A DNA stretch of 64,000 nt, from positions 3,658,001 to 3,722,000 of the forward strand of contig NZ_CP049838.1 in assembly GCF_013085465.1 (NCBI RefSeq), read 5' to 3'. Both the position numbers and the translations under genes were made by a program. The notes beneath the pieces are model-generated. The model saw only the letters and a program-made list of their open reading frames with translations. It searched no databases and was not told the origin of the DNA. Source of the DNA: Streptomyces asoensis (lineage in GTDB: Bacteria > Actinomycetota > Actinomycetes > Streptomycetales > Streptomycetaceae). Positions 33,192-42,465 of the stretch are shown one piece after another; the stretch's first letter is position 1; each line of letters opens with the position of its first letter.

Positions 33192-33904
33192 CCCGCTCCG
33201 CCGCAGTCCAACTGCGCGGCCTGACAAGGTCGTTCGAGGAACGCACGGTTCTCGACGGCATCGACCTGGACATCCCCGCCGGCCAATTCGTGGCACTCCT
33301 CGGGCACAGCGGGTCCGGCAAGAGCACCCTGCTGCGGGCGGTCGCCCACCTCGACCACGAGGTCGTCGGCAGCGGGCAGCTCACGGCCCCGGAGAGGGTG
33401 TCGGTGGTCTTCCAGGACTCCCGGCTGCTGCCCTGGCGGCGGGTGCTGGACAACGTGCTGCTGGGTCTTGACGGCAAGGAGGCGGAGCAGAAGGGCCGCG
33501 AGGCCCTCGCCGAGGTGGGGCTGAAGGGCCGCGAGCGGGCCTGGCCCAATGAGCTGTCCGGCGGTGAGGCGCAGCGCGCCGCACTGGCCCGATCGCTGGT
33601 CCGCGAACCCGAACTCCTCCTCGCCGACGAGCCGTTCGGGGCGCTGGACGCCCTCACCCGGATCAAGATGCACACCCTGCTGCGCGAGCTGTGGGAGCGC
33701 CACAAGCCTTCCGTACTGCTCGTCACCCACGACGTGGACGAGGCGATCGTGCTCGCCGACCGGGTCCTCGTCCTCGACCACGGCCGTATCGGCCTCGACC
33801 TGACCATCGACCGCCCGCACCCGCGCTCGTACCGGGACCCGCTGCTCGGCGAGTACCGCGAACGGCTGCTCGCCGCCCTGGGCGTCACGGAGGACCACAA
33901 GTGA
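33167..33904 (+). CDS. ssuB: Sulfonate ABC transporter ATP-binding protein
   Basis: A 245-residue ABC ATPase. Walker A is GHSGSGKST (about residues 46-54), the Q-loop is FQDSRLLPWRRVLDNV, the signature LSGGEAQRAALARSL, Walker B LLLADEPFGALDALTR and the H-loop TH in LLVTHDVDEA. The LLPWRRVLDNV segment is characteristic of the SsuB/TauB group. Start: GTG 33167 (VAPHTEQLTR), with GGAGG 11 bases upstream. It overlaps the end of the permease gene. It is coupled to the monooxygenase through GTGA. Confidence 0.9.
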   Translation: MAPHTEQLTRSAAVQLRGLTRSFEERTVLDGIDLDIPAGQFVALLGHSGSGKSTLLRAVAHLDHEVVGSGQLTAPERVSVVFQDSRLLPWRRVLDNVLLGLDGKEAEQKGREALAEVGLKGRERAWPNELSGGEAQRAALARSLVREPELLLADEPFGALDALTRIKMHTLLRELWERHKPSVLLVTHDVDEAIVLADRVLVLDHGRIGLDLTIDRPHPRSYRDPLLGEYRERLLAALGVTEDHK

Positions 33905-35259
33905 CCACGGCTCACAACGGACGACAGCTCCACCTGAACGCGTTCCTGATGAACACCGGCCACCACGAGGCGTCCTGGCGACTCCCGGAGAGCGACCCGT
34001 ACGCCCACGTGGAGCTGGACCACTACGTCCACCTGGCCCGGATCGCCGAACGCGGCACCTTCGACTCCCTGTTCCTCGCCGACGGTCCGCAGCTCTGGGG
34101 CACCATCGCCCAGCGCCCGGCCGGCGCCCTGGAGCCGCTCACGCTGCTCACCGCGCTGGCGACGGCCACCCGGCACATCGGCCTCATCGCCACCGCCTCC
34201 ACCTCCTACAACTCCCCCTACAACCTGGCCCGTAAGTTCGCCTCGCTCGACATCATCAGCGGCGGCCGGGCGGGCTGGAACATCGTCACCACCGCCGGCG
34301 CGGAGGCCGCCCGCAACTTCGGTCTGGACGCCGAGCCCGCGCACGCCGAGCGCTACGCCCGCGCCGGCGAGTTCCTCGACGTGGCCCTGAAGCTCTGGGA
34401 CAGCTGGGAGGACGACGCGATCGTCGCCGACAAGACGGCCGGCGTCTGGGGCGACGACGCGAAGGTCCACCCGCCCCGGCACCGGGGGACGTATTTCAGT
34501 GTCGAGGGCGCCCTCAACGTCCCGCGTTCACCCCAGGGTTACCCGCTGCTGGTGCAGGCCGGGTCGAGCGAGGACGGCAAGGCGTTCGCGGCCCGGTACG
34601 CGGAGGCGGTGTTCACCGCGCAGCAGACGCTCGGCGACGCGCAGGCCTTCTACGCCGACCTCAAGTCCCGTACCCGGCAGGCCGGCCGGGATCCCGAGCA
34701 CATCAAGGTGCTGCCCGGGATCGTCCCGGTGATCGGCTCGACGGAGGCCGAGGCACGAGCCAACGAACAGGTCCTCGAGGACCACATCGTGCACACGCAC
34801 GGGGTCCAGCGGCTGGAGCAGCTGCTCCAGCTGGAGCCGGGCGCCCTGGAGCTGGACTCGGAGCTGCCCGCCGACCTGCCGCCGGAGAGCGCGATCGAAG
34901 GCGCCAAGAGCCGCTACACCCTCGTGGTGGAGCTGGCCCGGCGCGATCGCCTCACCGTGCGGCAGCTGATCGGGCGGCTCGGCGGCGGGCGCGGGCACCT
35001 CACCTTCGCGGGCACGCCCGAGCAGGTCGCCGACGCGATCGAGAGCTGGTTCACCCAGGGCGCCGCCGACGGGTTCAACATCATGCCCGCGGTGCTGCCC
35101 TCCGGCCTGGACGCCTTCGTGGACCACGTCGTGCCGATCCTGCGCGCCCGCGGCCTGCTGCGCACGGAGTACGGCCCGCGCACGACCCTGCGGGAGAGGT
35201 ACGGCCTTCCGCGCCCCGCCAACCAGTACGTGAACGCTCCCGCACCCGTCCTCGTCTGA
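33901..35259 (+). CDS. FMN-dependent monooxygenase, luciferase-like NtaA/SnaA/DszA family
   Basis: A 452-residue flavin monooxygenase of the class that oxidises sulfonates, sulfones or aminopolycarboxylates with FMNH2 from a separate reductase. Visible features are RLPESDPYAHVELDHYVHLA, the flavin-binding GLIATASTSYNSPYNLAR and the C-terminal TPEQVADAIESWFTQGAADG. The family covers NtaA, SnaA, DszA and DmoA. Presence in a sulfonate transporter operon makes an organosulfur substrate likely, but the exact one is unknown. Start: GTG 33901, overlapping the ATPase stop by 4 bp, with GGAGG ten bases before. No flavin reductase gene lies nearby. Confidence 0.88.
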   Translation: MTTAHNGRQLHLNAFLMNTGHHEASWRLPESDPYAHVELDHYVHLARIAERGTFDSLFLADGPQLWGTIAQRPAGALEPLTLLTALATATRHIGLIATASTSYNSPYNLARKFASLDIISGGRAGWNIVTTAGAEAARNFGLDAEPAHAERYARAGEFLDVALKLWDSWEDDAIVADKTAGVWGDDAKVHPPRHRGTYFSVEGALNVPRSPQGYPLLVQAGSSEDGKAFAARYAEAVFTAQQTLGDAQAFYADLKSRTRQAGRDPEHIKVLPGIVPVIGSTEAEARANEQVLEDHIVHTHGVQRLEQLLQLEPGALELDSELPADLPPESAIEGAKSRYTLVVELARRDRLTVRQLIGRLGGGRGHLTFAGTPEQVADAIESWFTQGAADGFNIMPAVLPSGLDAFVDHVVPILRARGLLRTEYGPRTTLRERYGLPRPANQYVNAPAPVLV

Positions 35260-35282
35260 CCCTCGTCCGAAAGGAACCTCCC

Positions 35283-36176
35283 ATGAGCATCGAGATCCGC
35301 AAGGTCACCGCGAACATCGGCGCCCAGGTCTCCGGCGTCGACATCGCGAAGCCCCTCGACGAGGAGACGTACACCGCCCTGCGCGAGGCGCTCAACGTCC
35401 ACAAGGCCCTGGTCTTCGACGACGTGGACCTGGACGACGCGGGCCAGCAGGCCTTCGTCCGCCACTTCGGCGACCTCACCACCGCCCACCCGACCGTGCC
35501 GGCCGTCGACGGCGCCCCGAACGTGCTGCCGGTCGACAGCGAGCGCGGCCGCGCCGCCAACCACTGGCACACGGACGTCACCTTCGTCCTCAACCCGCCG
35601 CAGGCCAGCACCCTGCGCAGCCTGGTCCTCCCGCCGTACGGCGGCGAGACCCTGATCACCAGCTCGGCGGCGGCCTACCGCCAGCTGCCGGAGCCGCTCA
35701 GGCAGCTCGCCGACACCCTGTGGGCCGAGCACACCAACGACTACGACTACGCGGTGCCGCAGGAGACGGTCGACGAGGCGCAGGCCGCCGCGCGCGCCCA
35801 GTTCACCTCGATCAAGTACCGCACGGTCCACCCGGTGGTCCGCGTGCACCCGCTGACCGGCGAGCGGGGCCTGTTCATCGGCGGGTTCGCCCAGCGCATC
35901 GTGGGCCTGTCGCCGGCCGAGTCCCGCAAGATCCTCGACCTGCTCCAGTCGTACGTCACCCGGCCGGAGAACATCGTGCGCCACCGCTGGTCGGAGAACC
36001 AGCTGGTCCTGTTCGACAACCGCATCACCCAGCACTACGCGGTCGACAACTACGACGGCCGGCCCCGCCGGCTGCACCGGGTGACCGTCGCGGGTGACAT
36101 CCCGGTCGGCATCGACGGCAAGGAGAGCTACTCGATCGAGGGCGACGCGGCGCACTACACCTCCGTAGCGGCCTAG
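35283..36176 (+). CDS. TauD/TfdA-family 2-oxoglutarate dioxygenase
   Basis: A 297-residue Fe(II)/2-oxoglutarate dioxygenase. The HxD pair lies in NHWHTDVTFVLNPPQAS (about residues 93-97). The distal His is in FDNRITQHYAVDNYDG, with the 2-oxoglutarate Arg in RRLHRVTVAGD. This is the taurine/alkylsulfatase branch of the family. It follows the monooxygenase by 23 bp with AAAGGAACC upstream, so it is fifth in the operon. It would release sulfite or sulfate from an alkylsulfonate or sulfate ester (inferred). A terminator follows. Confidence 0.9.
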   Translation: MSIEIRKVTANIGAQVSGVDIAKPLDEETYTALREALNVHKALVFDDVDLDDAGQQAFVRHFGDLTTAHPTVPAVDGAPNVLPVDSERGRAANHWHTDVTFVLNPPQASTLRSLVLPPYGGETLITSSAAAYRQLPEPLRQLADTLWAEHTNDYDYAVPQETVDEAQAAARAQFTSIKYRTVHPVVRVHPLTGERGLFIGGFAQRIVGLSPAESRKILDLLQSYVTRPENIVRHRWSENQLVLFDNRITQHYAVDNYDGRPRRLHRVTVAGDIPVGIDGKESYSIEGDAAHYTSVAA

Positions 36177-36207
36177 ACACACCGCGTATCCGGTCCGTCC
36201 GGATGGT

Positions 36208-36241
36208 GGGCAGCCCCTTCGCCCGAGCGGAGGGGCTGCCC
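36208..36241 (+). terminator. Terminator of the sulfonate operon
   Basis: GGGCAGCCCCT (36208-36218) and AGGGGCTGCCC (36231-36241) make a perfect 11-pair stem. It is 30 bp beyond the dioxygenase stop and 49 bp before the next gene. Confidence 0.85.
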
Positions 36242-36289
36242 AGACTGTGGGCGTTTTTGCCCATCTCACGCATTGGACGAGCCGCGCCC

Positions 36290-37675
36290 ATGCCCAGCAG
36301 CAGCACCGTCGGGACTCCCCCGGAGCCGGACGTCACCCTGTCCCACGGCCTCAAACAGCGCCATCTGTCGATGATCGCCCTCGGTGGCGTCATCGGCGCC
36401 GGTCTCTTCGTCGGCTCGGGCGCGGGTATCGCCGCCGCCGGTCCGTCGATCGTCCTCGCCTACGCCCTCTCCGGCCTGCTCGTGATGCTGGTGATGCGGA
36501 TGCTGGGCGAGATGTCGGCCGCGTATCCCTCGTCGGGCTCGTTCTCGGCGCACGCCGAGCGGGCCTTCGGTCCCTGGGCGGGTTTCACCGTGGGGTGGGC
36601 CTTCTGGGTCCTGCTGTGCACGGCCGTCGGCCTGGAGGGCATCGGCGCCGCGAAGATCGTCACGGGCTGGCTGCCGGGCACGCCCGAGTGGGCCTGGGTG
36701 GCGCTGTTCATGCTCCTGTTCTGCGGGGCGAACCTGACCGCGGTGAAGAACTTCGGCGAGTTCGAGTTCTGGTTCGCGGCCCTGAAGGTCGGCGCGATCA
36801 CCCTGTTCCTGGTGCTGGGTGTGCTGGCCGTGGGCGGTGTCCTGCCGGGCACGGACTCCCCGGGGGCCTCCCATCTGGGCGAGCTCTTCCCGCACGGCAG
36901 CGAGGGCCTGGTCGTCGGCCTGCTCGCGTCCGTCTTCGCGTACGGCGGCCTGGAGACGGTCACCATCGCCGCCGCCGAGTCGGAGAACCCGGTCCGGGGC
37001 GTGGCGAGCGCGGTCCGTACGGCGATGTGGCGCATCGCGCTGTTCTACGTCGGCTCCATGGCGGTCATCGTCACCCTCGTCCCCTGGGACGCGAAGGCGG
37101 TCGTCGAGAAGGGCCCCTACGTCGCCGCTCTCGACCAGCTCGGCATCCCGGGGGCCGGCCAGGTCATGAACGTGGTGGTGCTGGCCGCGCTGCTCAGCGC
37201 CATGAACGCCAACGTCTACGGCTCCTCGCGCATCGCGTACTCGCTGGTGGAGCGGGGCCACGGCCCGAAGGCGCTGGGCCGGGTGTCGGGCGGCGCACCC
37301 CGGGTCGCGGTGCTCGCCTCCTGTGTCTTCGGCTTCGGCTGCGTCCTGCTCAGCTACTGGCGTCCGGACGATGTGTTCCCCTGGCTGCTGAACATGATCG
37401 GCGCGGTGATCCTGGTCGTCTGGATCTTCATCGCGCTCTCCCAGCTGCGGCTGCGCGGCCGTCTGGAGCGGGAGGCGCCCGAGCGGCTGGCCGTCCGGAT
37501 GTGGGCGTTCCCGGTGCTCACCTGGGTCGCGCTGGCGGGGATGGCGGCGATCTTCGTCCTGATGGCGCGGGAGCCGGGCACCCGGGTGCAGCTGTACTGG
37601 TCGGGCGGGATGACGGCGTTCCTGGCGGCCGTCGGGTACGCGTGGCAGCGGCGCCGGCTGCGGGCCACGGGCTGA
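36290..37675 (+). CDS. Amino-acid permease, APC family (second copy)
   Basis: A 461-residue 12-helix amino-acid/proton symporter, clearly a paralogue of the permease at 24186: both have GLKxRHLSMIAxGGVIGAGLFVGS, FSAHAxRAxGxWAGF and EFEFWFAxxKVxxI. It differs in the loops and has a basic C-terminal end (AWQRRRLRATG). Start: ATG 36290 (MPSSSTVGTPPEPDVTLSHG), preceded weakly by GGACGAG. The open frame continues upstream through the terminator and is not coding. The substrate cannot be told from sequence. It is a single-gene unit between two terminators. Confidence 0.88.
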   Translation: MPSSSTVGTPPEPDVTLSHGLKQRHLSMIALGGVIGAGLFVGSGAGIAAAGPSIVLAYALSGLLVMLVMRMLGEMSAAYPSSGSFSAHAERAFGPWAGFTVGWAFWVLLCTAVGLEGIGAAKIVTGWLPGTPEWAWVALFMLLFCGANLTAVKNFGEFEFWFAALKVGAITLFLVLGVLAVGGVLPGTDSPGASHLGELFPHGSEGLVVGLLASVFAYGGLETVTIAAAESENPVRGVASAVRTAMWRIALFYVGSMAVIVTLVPWDAKAVVEKGPYVAALDQLGIPGAGQVMNVVVLAALLSAMNANVYGSSRIAYSLVERGHGPKALGRVSGGAPRVAVLASCVFGFGCVLLSYWRPDDVFPWLLNMIGAVILVVWIFIALSQLRLRGRLEREAPERLAVRMWAFPVLTWVALAGMAAIFVLMAREPGTRVQLYWSGGMTAFLAAVGYAWQRRRLRATG

Positions 37676-37712
37676 CCTGCCCGCCCCTCCCCCCGGCTCC
37701 TGTCGGCCTGTC

Positions 37713-37741
37713 GGCCCTCACGCGAAAGACGCGTGGGGGCC
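37713..37741 (+). terminator. Terminator after the second permease
   Basis: GGCCCTCACGCG and CGCGTGGGGGCC pair around AAAGA, followed by TTCTCGTTG. It insulates sodF from read-through. Confidence 0.8.
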
Positions 37742-37768
37742 TTCTCGTTGCCGCCACGTCCGTCGTTG

Positions 37769-37820
37769 TTGCCCGGAACCCCCTTCTTGTTGCTAGCCTG
37801 CACTTGCAAGTCACTTGCAA
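37769..37820 (+). promoter_or_regulatory. sodF promoter with Nur (nickel) box
   Basis: The promoter has a -35-like TTGCCC (37769-37774) and a -10 box TAGCCT (37794-37799). Right after it lies TTGCAAGTCACTTGCAA (37804-37820), which equals the TTGCAA-N5-TTGCAA Nur box known from the Streptomyces sodF operator. Nickel-loaded Nur would bind over the transcription start and repress the iron enzyme when nickel SOD can be made. Confidence 0.85.
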
Positions 37821-37844
37821 TAAGAGGTTTGAGGGGACCCCGCC

Positions 37845-38486
37845 ATGCCCGTCTACACGCTGCCCGAACTGCCCTACGACTACTCCGCGCTCGCCCCCGT
37901 GATCAGCCCGGAGATCATCGAGCTGCACCACGACAAGCACCACGCGGCCTATGTGAAGGGCGCCAACGACACCCTGGAGCAGCTGGCGGAGGCGCGGGAC
38001 AAGGAGCAGTGGGCGTCGCTGGGCGGCCTGGAGAAGAACCTGGCCTTCCACCTCTCCGGCCACATCCTGCACAGCATCTACTGGGCCAACATGACCGGCG
38101 ACGGCGGCGGTGAGCCCCTCGCGGCGGACGGCGTCGGCGACCTCGCGGACGCGATCACCGAGTCCTTCGGCTCGTTCGCCGGCTTCAAGGCCCAGCTGAC
38201 CAAGGCGTCCGCGACCACCCAGGGTTCCGGCTGGGGCGTCCTCGCCTACGAGCCGCTCAGCGGCCACCTCATCGTCGAGCAGGTCTACGACCACCAGGGC
38301 AACGTCGGCCAGGGTTCCGTGCCGATCCTCGTCTTCGACGCCTGGGAGCACGCCTTCTACCTCCAGTACAAGAACCAGAAGGTCGACTTCATCGAGGCGA
38401 TGTGGGCCGTCGTCAACTGGCAGGACGTGGCCGGGCGTTACGCCGCCGCGAAGTCCCGCGCGGATGTGCTGCTGCTCGCCCCCTGA
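37845..38486 (+). CDS. sodF: Superoxide dismutase, Fe/Mn type (iron-containing SodF)
   Basis: A 213-residue cytoplasmic superoxide dismutase. Metal ligands are seen as His in [12 protein letters not shown], His in [11 protein letters not shown], and Asp and His in [14 protein letters not shown]. The ordinary iron/manganese SOD fold and length apply. The nickel box in its promoter identifies it as the Streptomyces SodF. GAGGGGA lies eight bases before the ATG. It is monocistronic, ended by a strong terminator. The partner nickel SOD gene (sodN) is not in this window. Confidence 0.95.
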   Translation: MPVYTLPELPYDYSALAPVISPEIIELHHDKHHAAYVKGANDTLEQLAEARDKEQWASLGGLEKNLAFHLSGHILHSIYWANMTGDGGGEPLAADGVGDLADAITESFGSFAGFKAQLTKASATTQGSGWGVLAYEPLSGHLIVEQVYDHQGNVGQGSVPILVFDAWEHAFYLQYKNQKVDFIEAMWAVVNWQDVAGRYAAAKSRADVLLLAP

Positions 38487-38552
38487 GGCAGCGGTGAAGC
38501 GTCCTGCCTCGTGATCGTCTTCTCACCCTTCACGGCGGCAGGCGGAGTGAAG

Positions 38553-38591
38553 GAGCGGCCCCGCGAGGACATGACTCGCGGGGCCGCTCCC
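38553..38591 (+). terminator. sodF terminator
   Basis: GGAGCGGCCCCGCGA and TCGCGGGGCCGCTCC form a perfect 15-pair stem with a nine-base loop, about 65 bp after the stop. Confidence 0.9.
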
Positions 38592-38662
38592 GTTGCACAC
38601 CGTTCCCTTACGCCCGGGCGGGGGCTTCCCCAAGGGCGGTGTTCCGGGCGACAGTGGCCCGC

Positions 38663-38905
38663 ATGGGTCTTCCGAAGAGGCGTTGCCCCAACTGCGGGGA
38701 CACCGAACAGCACTTCCGGCACCTGCACGGCGCCGAGCGGGCCTTCGCCCTGACGCAGACACAGGTGCTGGTGCACAGGGCGGATCTCGACAAGTACCGG
38801 CGCTGCACCCACGAAGGCTGTGTGCGGGTGCAGTCCTACTTCAACTGGCGGTCCGGCTTCGACCTTCCGGAGGAGTTCCGGACGTCTCCGCAGCCGGCCA
38901 CCTAG
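38663..38905 (+). CDS. Small zinc-ribbon protein, 80 residues
   Basis: A small protein with two Cys pairs, CPNC near the N-terminus (MGLPKRRCPNCGDTEQ) and CTHEGC about 40 residues later (YRRCTHEGCVRVQ), consistent with one zinc site. The remainder has no recognisable fold. Its coding bias is good, and similar small zinc-ribbon proteins occur next to sodF in Streptomyces as I recall. The frame is also open from a GTG at 38639. Function unknown. Confidence 0.7.
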   Translation: MGLPKRRCPNCGDTEQHFRHLHGAERAFALTQTQVLVHRADLDKYRRCTHEGCVRVQSYFNWRSGFDLPEEFRTSPQPAT

Positions 38906-38909
38906 GGGA

Positions 38910-38934
38910 GATCCCCCGGCCCCGTCGGGGGATC
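38910..38934 (+). terminator. Terminator after the zinc-ribbon gene
   Basis: GATCCCCCG (38910-38918) pairs with CGGGGGATC (38926-38934) around GCCCCGT, starting just after the stop codon. Confidence 0.8.
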
Positions 38935-39025
38935 CCCCCAGCCTCCGGGTCCACCGATCGGTGGACGGGAAGTTCAACCGGGCACCTCTGTCCGCCAACT
39001 GCCCTGGCCGGACAGGCTTTTGGGC

Positions 39026-41260
39026 ATGAACTCACTCACTGTGCGCATGGCGCGTTCCAGTGCGCGGCACCCCTGGCGGGCGATCGTCGGCTGGCTGGTC
39101 TTCGTGGCGCTCTGCCTGGCGGCCGGCAGCGCCGTCGGGATGAACAGCGCGAGGACGGCCGACTACCGGGTCGGCGAGGCCGGCCGGGCCGAGGCCATGG
39201 CGGCCGAGGGGCAGCTGGAACGCAGATCCGCCGAGCAGGTGCTGATCTCCGCGCGGGCGGGCACCCTCGGCACCGAGGCGGCCCGCGGCGCCGTCCGGGA
39301 CCTCACCGCCCGGATGGAGCGGCTGCCCGAGGTCGCCGAGGTGGCCGCGCCGGTCCGCTCCGCCGACGGCCGGATCCTCATGGTCGAGGTGGCGCTGCGA
39401 GGCGAGGAGCGGGACGCCAAGGACAAGGTCGACGCGCTCACCGCGCAGACCACGGCCGTCCAGCGGGCCCACCCGGAGCTGCTGCTCCAGGAGACCGGCA
39501 GCCCCTCCATCAGCAAGGGCGTCGACGAACAGCGCGGTGACGACCTCGCGCTCTCCGAGAAGATCACCCTGCCGGTCACGCTGCTGACCCTGCTGGTCGT
39601 GTTCGGCTCGCTCACCATGGCCGCCGTACCGCTGCTGCTCGCACTGTCGTCGATCGCGGCGGCCGTCGGGCTGTCGATGGTGGCCTCGCACGTCTCCCCG
39701 GACACCGGGGTCGGCACGAACGTCATCCTGATGATCGGCCTCGCCGTCGGCGTCGACTACACACTCTTCTATCTGAAGCGGGAGCGCGAGGAGCGGGCCC
39801 GCTCCGGGGGGCGGCTGAGCTCGCAGGCCCTGGTCGAGCTGGCGGCCGCCACCTCGGGCCGGGCCGTGATGGTCTCCGGGTTCGCGGTCGTCGCCTCCAC
39901 CGCCACGCTGTACCTGGCCTCGGACGTCGTCTTCTCCTCGCTCGCCACCGGCACCGTGGTGGTCGTCCTGGTCGCGATGGCCAGTTCCCTGACGGCGCTC
40001 CCCGCGCTGCTGACGGTGCTGGGGAAGCGGGCGGAACGCAGGGCCGCGCGCCGGGCGGAGCGGGGCAGGCCCGTCCGCCGCCCTCGCGGCGGAAGCGGCG
40101 GAAGCGGCGAGAGGGGTGAGAGGGGTGAGAGCGGCGGCCGGGTCTGGGCCGCGCTGCTGCGCCCCGCCGCCCGGCACCCCCTCGCCACCCTCGGTGTCTC
40201 CGTCCTCGCCCTGCTCGCACTCGTCGTCCCGCTGGCGGGCCTGCACATCACGGAGATGAGCCGGGACACCCACTCCCGGGAGATCCCCGCCATGCGGGTG
40301 TACGACCGGCTCAACGAGGCGTTCCCGCAACACCGGGTCACCCACCAGGTGGTCGTGCGCGCCGACGCGGCACGGGCCGCCGAGGTCGCCGAGGCCCTGG
40401 ACGCACTGACCCGGCTCGCGGACGCCGACCCCCTGTTCACCGGCACGCCCCGGCTCCGCACCTCCGCGGACCACCGTGTCAGCACCCTCGAACTGCGCGT
40501 GCCGTACCTCGGCGACTCCGACCAGGCCTACGACTCGCTCGACCACCTGCGCCACGACTACCTGCCCGCCACCGTCGGCCGGATCGCCGGCGCCGAGTAC
40601 GGCGTCAGCGGGGACGTGGCCCGGTACACCGACTATCCGGCGCACCAGAACGGCAAACTGCCCCTCGTCCTCGGGGCGTTGCTGCTGGTGACCTTCCTGA
40701 TGACGCTGTACGCGTTCCGCTCCGTCGTCCTCGGGCTGATCGGCGTGGCGCTGAACCTGCTGTCCGCGGCGGCCGCGCTCGGGCTGCTGGTCCTCGTCTT
40801 CCAGCACACCTGGGCCGAGGGGCTCTTGGACTTCCGCTCCACCGGGTCGATCGGGTCGCGGGTCCCGCTGTTCCTGTTCGTGATCCTCTTCGGACTCTCC
40901 ATGGACTACCAGGTGTTCGTCGTCAGCCGGATCCGGGAGGCCGTGCTCGCGGGCACCCCGACCCGGCAGGCGGTGCTCGACGGGGTCCGCCGGTCGGCGA
41001 GCGTGGTGACCAGCGCGGCGGTCGTGATGACGACGGTGTTCGTGAGCTTCGTCTTCCTGCACATCATCGAGATGAAGCAGATCGGGTTCGTGCTCGCGGC
41101 GGCCGTCCTGCTGGACGCCTTCGTCGTACGCATCCTGATCCTGCCGTCGGCGATGCTGCTGCTGGGCGAGCGGAGCTGGTGGCCGGCGCGACCGGACCGG
41201 GGTACGGCGGGGCCGCGGGCCCAAGCGACCACCGGGCGCCCGGTGGTCGACGTACGTTGA
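39026..41260 (+). CDS. MMPL-family (RND) membrane exporter
   Basis: A 744-residue transporter with the duplicated RND layout. One helix lies near residue 20. An exterior loop of about 140 residues follows, then five helices (about 170-350), a basic Gly/Ser-rich cytoplasmic linker (GERGERGESGGR), helix 7 (about 395), a second exterior loop and helices 8-12 (about 545-735). The family motif GVDYTLFYLKREREE (about 242-256) and its mirror LSMDYQVFVVSRIREA (about 623) give the proton-relay Asp-Tyr pairs. Such proteins export lipids or drugs. The substrate is unknown. Start: ATG 39026 (an in-frame TTG lies 6 bp upstream). The two-component genes follow directly. Confidence 0.92.
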   Translation: MNSLTVRMARSSARHPWRAIVGWLVFVALCLAAGSAVGMNSARTADYRVGEAGRAEAMAAEGQLERRSAEQVLISARAGTLGTEAARGAVRDLTARMERLPEVAEVAAPVRSADGRILMVEVALRGEERDAKDKVDALTAQTTAVQRAHPELLLQETGSPSISKGVDEQRGDDLALSEKITLPVTLLTLLVVFGSLTMAAVPLLLALSSIAAAVGLSMVASHVSPDTGVGTNVILMIGLAVGVDYTLFYLKREREERARSGGRLSSQALVELAAATSGRAVMVSGFAVVASTATLYLASDVVFSSLATGTVVVVLVAMASSLTALPALLTVLGKRAERRAARRAERGRPVRRPRGGSGGSGERGERGESGGRVWAALLRPAARHPLATLGVSVLALLALVVPLAGLHITEMSRDTHSREIPAMRVYDRLNEAFPQHRVTHQVVVRADAARAAEVAEALDALTRLADADPLFTGTPRLRTSADHRVSTLELRVPYLGDSDQAYDSLDHLRHDYLPATVGRIAGAEYGVSGDVARYTDYPAHQNGKLPLVLGALLLVTFLMTLYAFRSVVLGLIGVALNLLSAAAALGLLVLVFQHTWAEGLLDFRSTGSIGSRVPLFLFVILFGLSMDYQVFVVSRIREAVLAGTPTRQAVLDGVRRSASVVTSAAVVMTTVFVSFVFLHIIEMKQIGFVLAAAVLLDAFVVRILILPSAMLLLGERSWWPARPDRGTAGPRAQATTGRPVVDVR

Positions 41261-41265
41261 TCGGT

Positions 41266-42465
41266 ATGACCGCTCTCGCCGGGCCCTCCGCCGACGCCTT
41301 CTGGGCCACCTCCCTGCGCCGCTGGAACGCGGTGTGCTGGGTGCTGTTCGCGGCGATGGCCGTCGGGATCGCCGCCCTGGGCCGGCCCGGCGGGGGCATG
41401 TACGAGGCGCTCGCGCTGCTGGGCAGCGTGGTGCTGTGCTACGCGATCCTCGACCGCTTCCCGGACAATCCCGTGGTACGGCCGCACGGCTATCTCACGG
41501 TGCTGGTGCTCGCGCTCGGCGGGCTGGCGTATCTGCGCACCAGCTACGCGGCGCTGTTCATGGTGACGCTGCCGCACTACTGGATGTTCGGGCGGACCCC
41601 GAGGATCTCGATGGGGTTCCTGGGGCTCGCCACCGCCTCGACGCTGCTGGGCAGCTGGCTCCAGCAGGGCTGGTCGGCGGAGTTCCTCGGCGAGACGGCC
41701 GTGTCCACCCTCATCGTCGTCGCGGTGGGGGTGCTGATCGGGCTGTGGGCGCACTCGGTGGTCGCGCAGAGCACCGAACGGGCGCGGCTCATCGAGGAGT
41801 TGGAGCGGACGCAGGCGCAGCTCTCCGCGGCGCACCAGCGGCAGGGCGCGGCGGACGAACGGGAGCGGCTGGCGCGCGAGATCCACGACACCCTCGCGCA
41901 GGGCTTCGCGTCGATCGTGGTGCTGGCGGAGGCGGCCCGGGCCGGGATGGCGGCCGATCCGGGGCGCAGCGCACAGCAGCTGCGGTCGATCGAGTCGACG
42001 GCCCGCGAGAACCTCGCGGAGGCACGGGAGTTGGTGGGCCCGGGCGGGCAGGCGGGGGCCGCGGTGGCGGGCTCCGCGGCGCCGGCGCTTCGGCGGGTCC
42101 TGGACCGTTTCGTCGAGGACACCGGGCTCAGCGTGGACGCCGACCTGGCGGACCTCGACTGCGACCAGCGGACCCGGATCGCGCTGCTGCGCTGCACCCA
42201 GGAGTCCCTGGCCAATGTGCGCAAGCACGCCCGGGCCTCCACGGTCGGGGTGGTGCTGGCCCGGCGCCCCTACGGGGTGGAGCTGGAGATCACCGACGAC
42301 GGCGCCGGGTTCGTGGTGGAGGAGTCGAGGGGCTTCGGACTGGACGGGATGCGCAAGCGGGTGGCGGAACTGGGCGGAAGGCTGACGGTGACCAGCTCGG
42401 TCGGGGACGGGACGCGGATCCTGGCGTCGATCCCGCTGGTTCGGGGCACGGAGGGAGCGGCATGA
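41266..42465 (+). CDS. Sensor histidine kinase, NarX/DesK type
   Basis: A 399-residue membrane sensor. About five or six helices (residues 20-165) form the sensor, and a coiled coil (ERARLIEELERTQAQLSAAHQ) leads to the HisKA_3 dimerisation domain. The phospho-acceptor His is in RLAREIHDTLAQGFASIV (about 205). A HATPase domain follows, with LRCTQESLANVRKHA (N-box), ITDDGAGFV (G1) and GFGLDGMRKR (G2). The stimulus is unknown. The gene begins 5 bp after the MMPL stop and overlaps the response regulator by 4 bp, so all three are probably co-transcribed. Confidence 0.93.
   Translation: MTALAGPSADAFWATSLRRWNAVCWVLFAAMAVGIAALGRPGGGMYEALALLGSVVLCYAILDRFPDNPVVRPHGYLTVLVLALGGLAYLRTSYAALFMVTLPHYWMFGRTPRISMGFLGLATASTLLGSWLQQGWSAEFLGETAVSTLIVVAVGVLIGLWAHSVVAQSTERARLIEELERTQAQLSAAHQRQGAADERERLAREIHDTLAQGFASIVVLAEAARAGMAADPGRSAQQLRSIESTARENLAEARELVGPGGQAGAAVAGSAAPALRRVLDRFVEDTGLSVDADLADLDCDQRTRIALLRCTQESLANVRKHARASTVGVVLARRPYGVELEITDDGAGFVVEESRGFGLDGMRKRVAELGGRLTVTSSVGDGTRILASIPLVRGTEGAA

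Noticed and set aside
32295..33904. The whole sulfur operon as a recently transferred island
   Set aside because: Its G+C content, codon use and GTG/ATG overlaps match the surrounding genes, and there are no tRNA, integrase or repeats at its ends.
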